The translations under genes were made by a program, and so were the position numbers. This document shows, one piece after another, positions 34,491-42,801 of a stretch of 64,000 nucleotides of DNA. The stretch comes from Burkholderiales bacterium (GTDB lineage Bacteria > Pseudomonadota > Gammaproteobacteria > Burkholderiales > Burkholderiaceae_C): positions 32,987 to 96,986 of the forward strand of contig JACPUE010000035.1 of assembly GCA_016192425.1 (NCBI GenBank), given 5' to 3'. Within the stretch, counting starts at the first letter, position 1. Each line of letters starts with the position of its first letter. The notes beneath the pieces were generated by a model. That model had not been told where the DNA came from, searched no databases, and was given only the letters and a program-made list of their open reading frames with translations.

Positions 34491-37400
34491 ATGGATCTCC
34501 CCAAACTCTCCCCCGGCAAACGTTTCACCCTGCCCCGTCCCCCCGGCAGCGCCGATGCGCTGCTGCTCGCCCGCCTGGGCGAGCGTGAAAAGGCCGGGCA
34601 GCGCCGCACCGCCATCGTCACCACAGACGCGAGCGACGCGCAGCGCCTGATCGATGAGATGGCCTTTTTTGCGCCCGAGCTGCGCTGCGCGCTGTTTCCC
34701 GACTGGGAAACGCTGCCCTACGACCAGTTCTCGCCGCACCAGGACCTGATCAGCGAACGCCTGGCCACGCTGTGGCGCATTGGCCAGAAAGACGCCCACC
34801 AAGGTGCCGACGTGGTGCTGGTGCCCGCCACCACAGCGCTGTACCGCCTGGCACCGCCCGCCTTTCTGGCGGGCTACACCTTTCACTTCAAGGTCAAGCA
34901 AAAGCTGGACGAGGCGCAGCTGCGCGCCCAGCTCACGCTGGCGGGCTACCAGCATGTGACGCAGGTGGTGAGCCCCGGCGAATATGCGGTGCGCGGCGGG
35001 CTGATCGACCTGTTCCCCATGGGCTCGCTGCAGCCCTACCGCGTGGATTTGTTCGACGACGAGATCGACAGCATCCGCACCTTCGACCCCGACAGCCAGC
35101 GCAGCCTGTACCCTGTGCCCGAGGTGCGCCTGCTGCCCGGCCGCGAGTTCCCCATGGACGATGCGGCCCGCGCGCGCTTTCGCAGCCGCTGGCGCGAGCT
35201 GCTGGAAGGCGACCCCACGCGCAGCCGCATCTACAAGGACATGGGGCAGGGCATTGCCACCGCAGGGATCGAGTACTACCTACCGCTGTTCTTTGAAGAC
35301 ACGGCCACAGTGTTCGACTACCTGGGCAGCGATGCCACGGTGGTGCTGCACGGCGACCTGGAGGCCGCGTTCCAGCGCTTCTGGCAGGACACACGCGAGC
35401 GCCACCGCCTGCTGCAGGGCGACCCAGACCGCCCCATCCTGCCGCCCGAGGCGCTGTTCCTGAGCGCCGAACAGTTCTACACCCTGGGCAAGCCGCACGC
35501 ACAGCTGGCCTTGCGCCCTGGCGTGGAGGACGTGCCCGACAGCGCGCTGTTCCAGCCGCTGGCCGACCTGACGGTGGTGCGCGGCGCCGAAGATCCGCTG
35601 GCACGCCTGCACGCGCACATCCGCGGCAGTGCCCAGCGCGTGCTGCTGCTGGCCGAAAGCGATGGCCGGCGCGAAAGCCTGCTGGACTTCCTGCGCGCCT
35701 CGCAGCTCAATCCGCCCGCCTTCGATTCGCTGGCCGAGTTCCAGGCCAGCACGGAGGAAAAAGTCGGTATTGCCACCGCGGCGCTTGCCACAGGCTTTCG
35801 GTGGTTGGAAGAAGGCCTGGACTTCGTCACCGAGACCGAGCTGTTTGCCGCAGGCCCCACCACGCGCAGGCGCAAGAAGCAGGAGCAGACCAGCGACGTC
35901 GAGGCGCTGATCAAGGACCTGGCCGAGCTTAACGTGGGCGATCCGGTGGTGCACAGCCAGCACGGCATTGGCCGCTACCGGGGCCTGGTGAACATGGACG
36001 TGGGCAACGTCAACCCCGACGGCACGCCCGCGCTGCAGGAGTTTCTGCACCTGGAGTACGCTGGCGAAGCGGCGCTCTATGTGCCTGTGAGCCAGTTGCA
36101 GCTCATCAGCCGCTACACCGGCGTGAGTCCCGATGAAGCCCCGCTGCACAAGCTGGGCAGCGGCCAGTGGGAGAAAGCCAAGCGCAAGGCCGCCGAGCAG
36201 GTGCGCGACAGCGCGGCCGAGCTGCTCAACATCTACGCCCGGCGCGCCGCGCGCGAGGGCCATGCCTTCCGCTATGCACCCCAGGATTACGAGCAATTCG
36301 CCAACGATTTTGGCTTTGAAGAAACCGCCGACCAGAACGCCGCCATCCACGCCGTCATCCAGGACATGATCTCGCCGCGCCCCATGGACCGCCTGGTCTG
36401 CGGCGACGTGGGCTTCGGCAAGACCGAGGTCGCCCTGCGCGCAGCCTTCGTGGCGGTGACAGGCGGCAAACAGGTGGCCTTCCTCGCGCCCACCACGCTG
36501 CTGGCCGAGCAGCACTACCAGACGCTGGTGGACCGCTTTTCCAAGTGGCCGGTGAAGATTGCCGAGGTCTCGCGCTTTCGCTCGGGCAAGGAGATCACCG
36601 CGGCCATCAAAGGCATTGCCGACGGCACGGTGGACATCGTGGTGGGCACGCACAAGCTGTTGTCCGAGTCCACCAGGTTCCACAACCTGGGCCTGCTCAT
36701 CATCGACGAAGAGCACCGCTTCGGCGTGCGCCACAAGGAGCAGATGAAAGCATTGCGCGCCGAGGTGGACGTGCTCACGCTCACCGCCACGCCCATCCCG
36801 CGCACGCTGGGCATGGCGCTGGAAGGCCTGCGCGACCTGAGCGTCATCGCCACCGCACCGCAGCGCCGCCTGGCAATCAAGACCTTCGTGCGCAACGAGG
36901 GCACGGGCGTGATCCGCGAAGCGGTGCTGCGCGAACTCAAACGCGGCGGCCAGTGCTACTTCCTGCACAACGAGGTCGAGACCATCGAGAACCGGCGCCA
37001 GAAGCTCGAAGAAATCTTGCCCGAAGCCCGCATCGCCGTGGCCCACGGCCAGATGCCCGAGCGCGAGCTCGAGCGCGTGATGCGCGACTTTGTGGCCCAG
37101 CGCTTCAACATCCTGCTGTGCTCGACCATCATCGAGACCGGCATCGACGTGCCCACGGCCAACACCATCATCATGAGCCGCGCCGACAAGTTCGGCCTGG
37201 CGCAGTTGCACCAGTTGCGCGGGCGCGTGGGCCGCAGCCACCACCAGGCCTACGCCTACCTGATGGTGCCCGACATCGAGGGCCTGACCAAGCAGGCGCA
37301 GCAGCGGCTCGAAGCCATCCAGCAGATGGAAGAGCTGGGCAGCGGCTTCTACCTGGCCATGCACGACCTGGAGATCCGCGGCGCGGGCGAGGTACTGGGC

Positions 37401-37967
37401 GAGAACCAGAGCGGCAACATGCTGGAGGTGGGCTTCCAGCTCTACAACGAGATGCTGGCCGAAGCGGTGCGCTGCCTCAAGGCGGGCAAGGAGCCCGACC
37501 TGCTGGCGCCGCTGTCCGTCACCACCGACATCAACCTGCACGCCCCCGCCCTGCTGCCCGACGACTACTGCGGCGACGTGCACCTGCGCCTGTCGTTCTA
37601 CAAGAAGCTCGCCACGGCGCGCACCAGCGACCAGATCGACGGCCTGCTCGAAGAAATCGTGGACCGCTTCGGCAAGCTGCCGCCGCAGGCGCAGACGCTG
37701 ATCGACGTGCACCGCCTGCGCACCCTGAGCCAGCCCTACGGCGTGGTCAAGGTGGACGCAGCCCCTGGTGTCATCCACATCACCTTCAAGCCCCAACCGC
37801 CGGTGGAGCCCATGGCCATCATCGGGCTCATCCAGAAGAACAAGCACATCAAGCTGGCAGGCAACGAGAAGCTGCGCATCGAGCGCGCGCTGCCCGACCC
37901 CCAGGCCCGCGCGCAAATGGTGCGCGACGTGCTGCGCAGCCTGGGCCAACCGATGGCTGCCGCATGA
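34491..37967 (+). CDS. mfd: Transcription-repair coupling factor Mfd
   Basis: Removes RNA polymerase stalled at lesions and recruits UvrA. The 1158-residue protein has the UvrB-homology region at the N-terminus (FPDWETLPYDQFSPHQDLISERLATLW), the RNAP-interacting CarD-like domain near 480-560 (DLAELNVGDPVVHSQHGIGRYRG), an SF2 helicase core with Walker A (CGDVGFGKTEVA) and the DEEH box (LIIDEEHRFG), TATPIPRTLGMAL, RGRVGRSHHQAYAYLM, and a C-terminal D7 domain. The start beginning MDLPKLSPGKR is chosen over a GTG 13 codons upstream. It is divergent from ispD. Confidence 0.97.
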   Translation: MDLPKLSPGKRFTLPRPPGSADALLLARLGEREKAGQRRTAIVTTDASDAQRLIDEMAFFAPELRCALFPDWETLPYDQFSPHQDLISERLATLWRIGQKDAHQGADVVLVPATTALYRLAPPAFLAGYTFHFKVKQKLDEAQLRAQLTLAGYQHVTQVVSPGEYAVRGGLIDLFPMGSLQPYRVDLFDDEIDSIRTFDPDSQRSLYPVPEVRLLPGREFPMDDAARARFRSRWRELLEGDPTRSRIYKDMGQGIATAGIEYYLPLFFEDTATVFDYLGSDATVVLHGDLEAAFQRFWQDTRERHRLLQGDPDRPILPPEALFLSAEQFYTLGKPHAQLALRPGVEDVPDSALFQPLADLTVVRGAEDPLARLHAHIRGSAQRVLLLAESDGRRESLLDFLRASQLNPPAFDSLAEFQASTEEKVGIATAALATGFRWLEEGLDFVTETELFAAGPTTRRRKKQEQTSDVEALIKDLAELNVGDPVVHSQHGIGRYRGLVNMDVGNVNPDGTPALQEFLHLEYAGEAALYVPVSQLQLISRYTGVSPDEAPLHKLGSGQWEKAKRKAAEQVRDSAAELLNIYARRAAREGHAFRYAPQDYEQFANDFGFEETADQNAAIHAVIQDMISPRPMDRLVCGDVGFGKTEVALRAAFVAVTGGKQVAFLAPTTLLAEQHYQTLVDRFSKWPVKIAEVSRFRSGKEITAAIKGIADGTVDIVVGTHKLLSESTRFHNLGLLIIDEEHRFGVRHKEQMKALRAEVDVLTLTATPIPRTLGMALEGLRDLSVIATAPQRRLAIKTFVRNEGTGVIREAVLRELKRGGQCYFLHNEVETIENRRQKLEEILPEARIAVAHGQMPERELERVMRDFVAQRFNILLCSTIIETGIDVPTANTIIMSRADKFGLAQLHQLRGRVGRSHHQAYAYLMVPDIEGLTKQAQQRLEAIQQMEELGSGFYLAMHDLEIRGAGEVLGENQSGNMLEVGFQLYNEMLAEAVRCLKAGKEPDLLAPLSVTTDINLHAPALLPDDYCGDVHLRLSFYKKLATARTSDQIDGLLEEIVDRFGKLPPQAQTLIDVHRLRTLSQPYGVVKVDAAPGVIHITFKPQPPVEPMAIIGLIQKNKHIKLAGNEKLRIERALPDPQARAQMVRDVLRSLGQPMAAA

Positions 37968-37980
37968 AAAAACCGCAAGC

Positions 37981-38036
37981 AAAATAGGCCTCTGGCGCTT
38001 GTCCATCAAGCGCAAGCAGCTATCAAAACAATAGCA
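37981..38036. repeat. Interspersed palindromic repeat, copy 7
   Basis: Intergenic copy between mfd and the next membrane-protein gene: AAAATAGGCCTCTGGCGCTT, then GTCCAT, then CAAGCGCAAGCAGCTATC and AAAACAATAGCA. It is the best-preserved copy, with GGCGCTTG / CAAGCGC arms around a 6-base loop, and can serve as the reference for the family. Confidence 0.8.
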
Positions 38037-38044
38037 TACCAAGC

Positions 38045-38701
38045 ATGTGGCTCGAAGCCGCCCTCCTCCTCGTGGCCCTGGGTGCCGCCCTGGCGGCGCA
38101 GCCCTGGCGCATGCTGGCCAGCCGCACGCCGCTGGCGCACGAGAGCCACGGCACCCCGTCTGTGCTGTGGACGCCGCTGCTGGCCACCCTGGTGCTGCTG
38201 CCCTGGCTGTGGGCGCTGCCTTCGCTGCATGCCATGCCGCTGCAACTGCAATGGTCCGGCGCCTGCCTGGTGGTGCTGATGCTGGGCTGGCCGCTGGCCG
38301 TGCTGGTGCTGCTGGCCGTGGGCACGCTGGCGGGCCTGATCGCCGACATGGGCTGGGAGCAAGCGCTGGCGCTCACCGTGTGGCTGGGCCTGGTGCCTGC
38401 CACCCTGGCGCTGCTGCTGGGCACGCTGCTGCGCCGGTTCACGGGCGAGCGCATGTTTGTGTACATCCTGGGGCGCGCCTTCATCGGCACGGCGCTGTGC
38501 GGCTTTGCCGCCTCGGTGCTGGCGCAGGCGCTGGGCCAGGGCCTGCCGGGCGTGGCGCCCGGCCTGTCGCTGGTGGCGCACTGGCTCATGGCCTGGGGCG
38601 ATGCCATCGTCACCGGCATGCTCGCCGCAGTGTTTGTGGCCTTCAAGCCGGAGTGGCTGGCCACCTGGTCCGACCACTTGTATTTGAAAACACCCCGCTG
38701 A
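38045..38701 (+). CDS. Integral membrane protein, energy-coupling factor transporter permease-like
   Basis: A 218-residue polytopic membrane protein with about six to seven hydrophobic helices and short loops. It resembles the group annotated as energy-coupling factor ABC transporter permease (CbiM/NikM-like) in Burkholderiales: start MWLEAALLLVALGAALAAQPWRML, ERMFVYILGRAFIGTALCGF, and a C-terminal WGDAIVTGMLAAVFVAFKPEWL, where CbiM-like proteins carry a similar GDxxxTG segment. A metal uptake role is plausible but not proven, and the ATPase and T components are not adjacent. The start follows the repeat directly. Confidence 0.65.
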   Translation: MWLEAALLLVALGAALAAQPWRMLASRTPLAHESHGTPSVLWTPLLATLVLLPWLWALPSLHAMPLQLQWSGACLVVLMLGWPLAVLVLLAVGTLAGLIADMGWEQALALTVWLGLVPATLALLLGTLLRRFTGERMFVYILGRAFIGTALCGFAASVLAQALGQGLPGVAPGLSLVAHWLMAWGDAIVTGMLAAVFVAFKPEWLATWSDHLYLKTPR

Positions 38702-38728
38702 GCCACTGCACGGCCCGTGGGGCTGGGG

Positions 38729-39931
38729 TCAGCGCCGGGCCATCATGGCGTGCAGGATGTCGTCCATGTCCAGCATGTCTGCGCTGCGGCGGTTCGCCTT
38801 GCTCTCCCGCAGTTGCTCCTTGAGCCAGGCCTTGAGTTCCTTGTCGTCCTGCACGCGCTGCAGGTCGGCGCGCATGTGGGCTATGTCTTCTTCCAGGCCT
38901 GCGCGTTCGTCCTGCATCAGCACCAGCAAGGTGGCTTCGTCGTAGCGCTGCCAGGCCGGGTAGCCCAGTTGGTGTTCCATGGCCATGCGCAGCTGCGCAT
39001 TGTCCTGCTCCAGCGCGCGCACCTGCTCTGCCAGCAGATCGCACATGGCCTTGAGCCGGTCTTGTGACAGGCTGGCGGCCTTGGTGGCGTCCACCATTTC
39101 TTCCTGCAACTGGATGCGCAGCAGGGTGCTCAGGTCGTTGCGCTCGTAGGCGGCGTTCACCTCGCTCATCACGGCGGTCTTGCGTGCGCGCAGTTGCGCG
39201 TCGCTCTCGCGGTCGGGGTGCAGGGCGCTGGCCAGTTGCCGGTACACGGTGCGCAGGGCGGCCTGTGCATCCTGCTGCTTTTGCGCTGCGGCCTGTTCGT
39301 GCGCGCTGGGGCCTTTGGCGGCTTTGCGCGCGGCGCGCTTGGCGTCGCGCTTGGCCTGGGCTGCGGCCTGCTTGCGCTGCTCGTGCTCCATGGCGGCGTG
39401 CAGCATGTCTTCGGGTGAGTCGAACTCCCGCCCCTGCGCAAAATCGCTGCCGACGCAGGACTCCAGGAGGGAACGCATCAGCGCCCTGTCTTCTTGCGCA
39501 TCCTCGTCGTCCTCATCCGTCGGGGCGTAGCGCTGGACGATGGCGTCGATCTGCGCATCGTCCTGCTGCGACTGCACCTGTTCGCACAGCATCAGCAGCA
39601 TGCGAACGGCCGTCAGCCCCTTGGGTTTGGCCAGGTCCTGCAGGCGCTGGTCCAGGTACACCACCATGCGCTTGCACAGCTCCACGCTTTCGGCGCCCAG
39701 CTGGTGCAGTGCCTGTGCATGCGCCGAGACATGCGTGTCCATGGCGTGGCGCAGCGTCTGCAGGAGCTGCTGCTCGGCGTCGATGCGCGCCATCAGCGTG
39801 TTGAAGCGCTTCTGGGCCGCGCTGGGCTTGCTCATGCTGGCCACCACCTTGCCCGCCACGATTTCCAGTCGGTCAGGCTGCGGTGCAAACGCGGGCCCCT
39901 GGTCGGCAAAAAGGTCGTTGGTTGAAGTCAT
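38729..39931 (-). CDS. J-domain-like protein of unknown function
   Basis: A 400-residue cytoplasmic protein, strongly charged, with long predicted coiled-coil stretches. Near residues 225-275 it has a J-like region: TVYRQLASALHPDRE (containing HPD, the Hsp70-stimulating motif) followed by KTAVMSEVNAAYERNDLSTLLRI. The preceding residues are Lys/Ala-rich (KRDAKRAARKAAKG). The start MTSTNDLFADQG is chosen over an upstream frame that overlaps the divergent serB side. It is convergent with the membrane-protein gene. A co-chaperone role for DnaK is plausible; the specific client is unknown. Confidence 0.7.
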   Translation of the reverse strand: MTSTNDLFADQGPAFAPQPDRLEIVAGKVVASMSKPSAAQKRFNTLMARIDAEQQLLQTLRHAMDTHVSAHAQALHQLGAESVELCKRMVVYLDQRLQDLAKPKGLTAVRMLLMLCEQVQSQQDDAQIDAIVQRYAPTDEDDEDAQEDRALMRSLLESCVGSDFAQGREFDSPEDMLHAAMEHEQRKQAAAQAKRDAKRAARKAAKGPSAHEQAAAQKQQDAQAALRTVYRQLASALHPDRESDAQLRARKTAVMSEVNAAYERNDLSTLLRIQLQEEMVDATKAASLSQDRLKAMCDLLAEQVRALEQDNAQLRMAMEHQLGYPAWQRYDEATLLVLMQDERAGLEEDIAHMRADLQRVQDDKELKAWLKEQLRESKANRRSADMLDMDDILHAMMARR

Positions 39932-40043
39932 GGCCGTACTGTAGTGCAAGCCCTCGCCCGGAATGCCGGGGCCATGCCAGGGCCGATACACTCTGTGCCC
40001 ATGTTCGCCGCGGCGTGCAAACCGTCCACCGGTATCGGCATGC

Positions 40044-40111
40044 CAATTTTCAGAATAAAAGTGCGGATTGCGCCCGCCAACAAAGCGTCAACAGCTCCTA
40101 TTTTCATAGCA
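40044..40111. repeat. Interspersed palindromic repeat, copy 8 (upstream of serB)
   Basis: Runs from CAATTTTCAGAATAAAAGTG through AAAGCGTCAACAGCTCCTAT to TTTCATAGCA. Its outer arms are diverged. It ends six bases before the serB start codon, and an open frame passes through it into serB. Confidence 0.6.
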
Positions 40112-40117
40112 AAACCC

Positions 40118-40834
40118 ATGACCCACGCCACCGAATTCACACCCGGCCTCGTTGTCCAGGGCATCACGCCGCCGCTCAAGCTCTCGCAGTTCGGATTGAT
40201 TGCCTTCGACATGGACTCCACGCTCATCAACATCGAGTGCGTGGACGAGATCGCCGACGCCGCTGGCCGCAAGGCCGAGGTGGCCGCCATCACCGAAGCA
40301 GCCATGCAGGGCGTGATCACCGACTACAAGGAAAGCCTGCGCCAGCGCGTGGCCCTGCTGCGCGGCGTACCCGTGTCGCACATGGAGCAGGTGCTGCTGC
40401 ACCGCATGCGCTTCAACCCCGGCGTGCGCGAGCTGGTGCACGCCTGCCGCAATGCCGGGCTGGCCACGCTGCTGGTGTCGGGGGGCTTTACCTTTTTTGC
40501 CGACCGCGTGAAGGCGCAACTGGGCATCCAGTTTGCCCGCGCGAACGTGCTGGACATCGAAGACGGGCGCCTGACCGGCCGCATGGTGGACCAGAATTGG
40601 GGCGACATTTGCGACGGCGCCGAAAAACGCCGCACCCTGCTGGAGGTGGCCGCGCTGCTGGGCCTGCGCCCCGAGCAGACCATTGCCGTGGGCGACGGCG
40701 CCAACGACCTGCCCATGATGGAGGCCTCGGGCCTGTCGGTGGCCTTCCACGCCAAGCCCTCGGTGCGCGCACAGGCCCAGGTGGCCATCAACAGCGGCGG
40801 GCTGGACCGGCTGCTGGAAGTGGTGCAGCCTTGA
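40118..40834 (+). CDS. serB: Phosphoserine phosphatase
   Basis: Last step of serine synthesis: phosphoserine to serine. The 238-residue HAD-family protein has the nucleophile motif FDMDSTLINIE (Asp31), the VSGGFTFFADRV motif, and GDGANDLPMM at the C-terminal end. It lacks the ACT-like N-terminal domain of E. coli SerB, as in many proteobacteria. The ATG at 40118 is chosen because residues upstream are encoded by the repeat. That repeat occupies the position where a ribosome site would be, so expression may depend on it. Confidence 0.93.
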   Translation: MTHATEFTPGLVVQGITPPLKLSQFGLIAFDMDSTLINIECVDEIADAAGRKAEVAAITEAAMQGVITDYKESLRQRVALLRGVPVSHMEQVLLHRMRFNPGVRELVHACRNAGLATLLVSGGFTFFADRVKAQLGIQFARANVLDIEDGRLTGRMVDQNWGDICDGAEKRRTLLEVAALLGLRPEQTIAVGDGANDLPMMEASGLSVAFHAKPSVRAQAQVAINSGGLDRLLEVVQP

Positions 40835-40885
40835 AACCGCACCGCCCCCTGCGTCGCTTCGCTCCTGGCGTGGGCTGCGCCCGGT

Positions 40886-41377
40886 TCAAGCGGCCGATGC
40901 TGCTGGGCGTACTGGCAGGCCCGGCACCAGCGCCACATGGGCAACACCTGCAGGTTGCGCGGCCTGGCCGACGGGGATCATCAGGTCTTCCAGCGTGAGC
41001 CGATCCAGCACGGCGAAAAAACTCTGCATGGCCTGGCCCAGCACGCTTTGCAGGCGGCAGTGGCTGCTCAGGCGGCACTGGTTGTTCTGGGGGTCAAAGC
41101 ACTCCACCATCACAAAGTCCGACTCGGTGACGCGCACCACGGCCCCCACGTTGATGTCTTTGGCAGGGTGCATCAGGCGCATGCCGCCGCCCCGCCCGCG
41201 CGTGGTCTCCAGGTAGCCGCGTGCAGACAGGTCCTGCACGATCTTGGTGAGGTGGCTGCGGGAGATGCCGTAGGCCTGCGCCACCTCGGTGATGGTGACG
41301 GGCTGCGCCCGCTCGTGGCAGGCGGCGCAGTACATAAGCACCCGCAGGGTGTAATCGGTCCATTGGGTCAGGCGCAT
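40886..41377 (-). CDS. nsrR: Rrf2-family regulator, NsrR-like nitric-oxide sensor
   Basis: Iron-sulfur transcription factor that represses nitrosative-stress genes until NO damages its cluster. The 163-residue protein has the winged helix of the Rrf2 family (MRLTQWTDYTLRVLMY, ITEVAQAYGISRSHLTKIV) and three cysteines at 93, 101 and 107 (CFDPQNNQCRLSSHC), the NsrR cluster ligands. The C-terminal ~25 residues are Ala/Pro/Val-rich and not conserved. It is divergent from ytfE, the usual NsrR target, with a 95-base AT-rich region between. Confidence 0.9.
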   Translation of the reverse strand: MRLTQWTDYTLRVLMYCAACHERAQPVTITEVAQAYGISRSHLTKIVQDLSARGYLETTRGRGGGMRLMHPAKDINVGAVVRVTESDFVMVECFDPQNNQCRLSSHCRLQSVLGQAMQSFFAVLDRLTLEDLMIPVGQAAQPAGVAHVALVPGLPVRPAASAA

Positions 41378-41394
41378 GGCAACGGCCGCTGATA

Positions 41395-41445
41395 GGTATA
41401 AACAGGCATGTATTTTGCATTTTATTGGATAAAATATGTAGGCAA
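41395..41445. promoter_or_regulatory. AT-rich regulatory region between nsrR and ytfE
   Basis: In an otherwise GC-rich genome this stretch is markedly AT-rich and contains ATGTATTTTGCAT and a perfect inverted repeat ATTTTA-TTGGA-TAAAAT (41419-41435). NsrR sites are AT-rich palindromes of the type ATGYATTT/AAATRCAT; these half sites fit loosely. It probably holds the ytfE promoter and its operator. Confidence 0.5.
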
Positions 41446-41472
41446 AGTACCCCTTTACTAGGACATACCCCC

Positions 41473-42216
41473 ATGAACGCCCCCGTCTCCTCCGCACAAG
41501 CCCAGGCCTTGAACCCCGCCATGTCGATCGGGCAGATCGCTGTGGAACTGCCCGGCGCCACCGCCGTGTTCCGCCGCCTGAAGTTGGACTTCTGCTGCGG
41601 CGGCCACCTGAGCCTGGCCAGTGCCGTGGCCGAAAAAGGCCTGGATCTGCAGGCCGTGCAGGCCGAGCTGTCGCAACTGCAGCGCCCCACGACCCCCACG
41701 GGCATCACCGAACCGGTGGCGCTGATCGACCACATCCTGGCGCGCTACCACGAAGTGCACCGCGCCCAGTTGCCCGAACTCGTCCGCATGGCCCAGCGTG
41801 TGGAGACGGTGCACCGCGCCAACCCCAACGTGCCCGCCGGCCTGGCCGACCTGCTGGAAGAAATCCAGCAGGAACTGCTCACGCACATGCACAAGGAAGA
41901 AGCCATCCTGTTCCCCATGCTCAAGTCTGGCGGCAACCCCTTCGTGGGCCAGCCCATCAATGTGATGCGGGCCGAGCACGTGGACCATGGCGCAGCCCTG
42001 GAAAAACTCGCCGCGCTGACCAACGACGCCACCCCGCCCGCAGGCGCCTGCAACACCTGGCGCGCGCTGTACGGCGGCATCGCCCAGCTCAGCGAAGACC
42101 TGCTCAACCACATCCACCTGGAAAACAACGTGCTGTTCCCGCAGTTCGAAGCCAAGGCCCAGCAGGCCATGGGCGGCGGCGGCTGCGGCGGCTCGGGCGG
42201 CTGCTCCTGCAGCTGA
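41473..42216 (+). CDS. ytfE: Iron-sulfur cluster repair di-iron protein (RIC/YtfE/ScdA family)
   Basis: Helps repair iron-sulfur clusters damaged by NO and oxidants. The 247-residue protein begins with an ScdA-type N-terminal domain with Cys41-Cys42 in LDFCCGGHLSL, then a hemerythrin-like domain whose iron ligands lie in DHILARYHEVHR, THMHKEEAILFP, EHVDHG and NHIHLENNVLFPQ. An unusual C-terminal tail (GGGGCGGSGGCSCS) is rich in Gly and Cys. Divergent nsrR almost certainly controls it. The start at 41473 is preceded by a weak ribosome site. Confidence 0.92.
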   Translation: MNAPVSSAQAQALNPAMSIGQIAVELPGATAVFRRLKLDFCCGGHLSLASAVAEKGLDLQAVQAELSQLQRPTTPTGITEPVALIDHILARYHEVHRAQLPELVRMAQRVETVHRANPNVPAGLADLLEEIQQELLTHMHKEEAILFPMLKSGGNPFVGQPINVMRAEHVDHGAALEKLAALTNDATPPAGACNTWRALYGGIAQLSEDLLNHIHLENNVLFPQFEAKAQQAMGGGGCGGSGGCSCS

Positions 42217-42245
42217 TCGCGCACCTTAGGCTGCACCCAGCACCC

Positions 42246-42280
42246 AGCACCCAGCACCTCAAGCCTGGGTGCTTTTTTTT
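42246..42280 (+). terminator. Terminator of ytfE
   Basis: AGCACCCAG pairs with CTGGGTGCT and is followed by eight T. It sits at the end of a short GCACCCA tandem repeat. The loop contains the stop codon of the convergent DUF2721 gene. Confidence 0.9.
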
Positions 42281-42732
42281 GTCTTTTCGAGTTCCAGCAG
42301 CAGGTGGAAGTTGAACAGCCGGGTCGCCAGCACCGTCTCCGTCATGAAGCAGCTCAGCGCCAGCAGAAACGACCCCACCCCCAGCAGAAACCCCGCCACC
42401 GCCAAGCGGCTGGCCTGCAGGCCAGCCGTCTCGCCCAGGAACAGCAGGATGATGGTGATGCCAATGAAGAAGGCACAGGTCGTCAGCAAGGCAATGGCTG
42501 CGTTGGCCAGGTAGCCACGGCGGCGCAGGGTCAGCAGTTCCTGCACAGCCTGCTCGGCAAACTCGGGCTCGCGCCGGGCCTTGTCTTCCACCACCCGCGC
42601 CCGGTCGATGATGCGCGCCAGGCGCCCGGCCACCACGCCGATCATGCCGGACACCGCCGTAAGCAGAAACACCGGCGCAACCGCCAGCTGAATGCCATGG
42701 GTGATGGCGGACGTATCAAGCGCAAGAGGCAT
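42259..42732 (-). CDS. DUF2721 membrane protein
   Basis: A 157-residue membrane protein of the DUF2721 family; function unknown. It has three hydrophobic helices: an N-terminal one in the block AVAPVFLLTAVSGMIGVVAG, and a pair after residue 75 (AIALLTTCAFFIGITIILLFL, AVAGFLLGVGSFLLALSCFM). The conserved RLARIIDRAR follows the first helix, which is typical of the family. The ATG at 42732 is used; a TTG two codons earlier is less likely. The stop lies inside the ytfE terminator, so the two genes converge with essentially no spacer. Confidence 0.85.
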   Translation of the reverse strand: MPLALDTSAITHGIQLAVAPVFLLTAVSGMIGVVAGRLARIIDRARVVEDKARREPEFAEQAVQELLTLRRRGYLANAAIALLTTCAFFIGITIILLFLGETAGLQASRLAVAGFLLGVGSFLLALSCFMTETVLATRLFNFHLLLELEKTKKSTQA

Positions 42733-42801
42733 GGGCAAGGCAGCAAGTCAGGAAGCGTGCCATTATCGTGCGTGCCACGGCCCGCCGCAGCGCGTGCCAC
42801 A

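Noticed and set aside
35280..38042. 920-residue minus-strand open frame opposite mfd
   Set aside because: Antisense frame of mfd, kept open by GC bias. Composition is repetitive His/Val/Gln and no domain is visible.
42230..42262. GCACCCA direct repeats as a possible CRISPR or VNTR
   Set aside because: Only a few short units, part of the ytfE terminator stem; no spacers.
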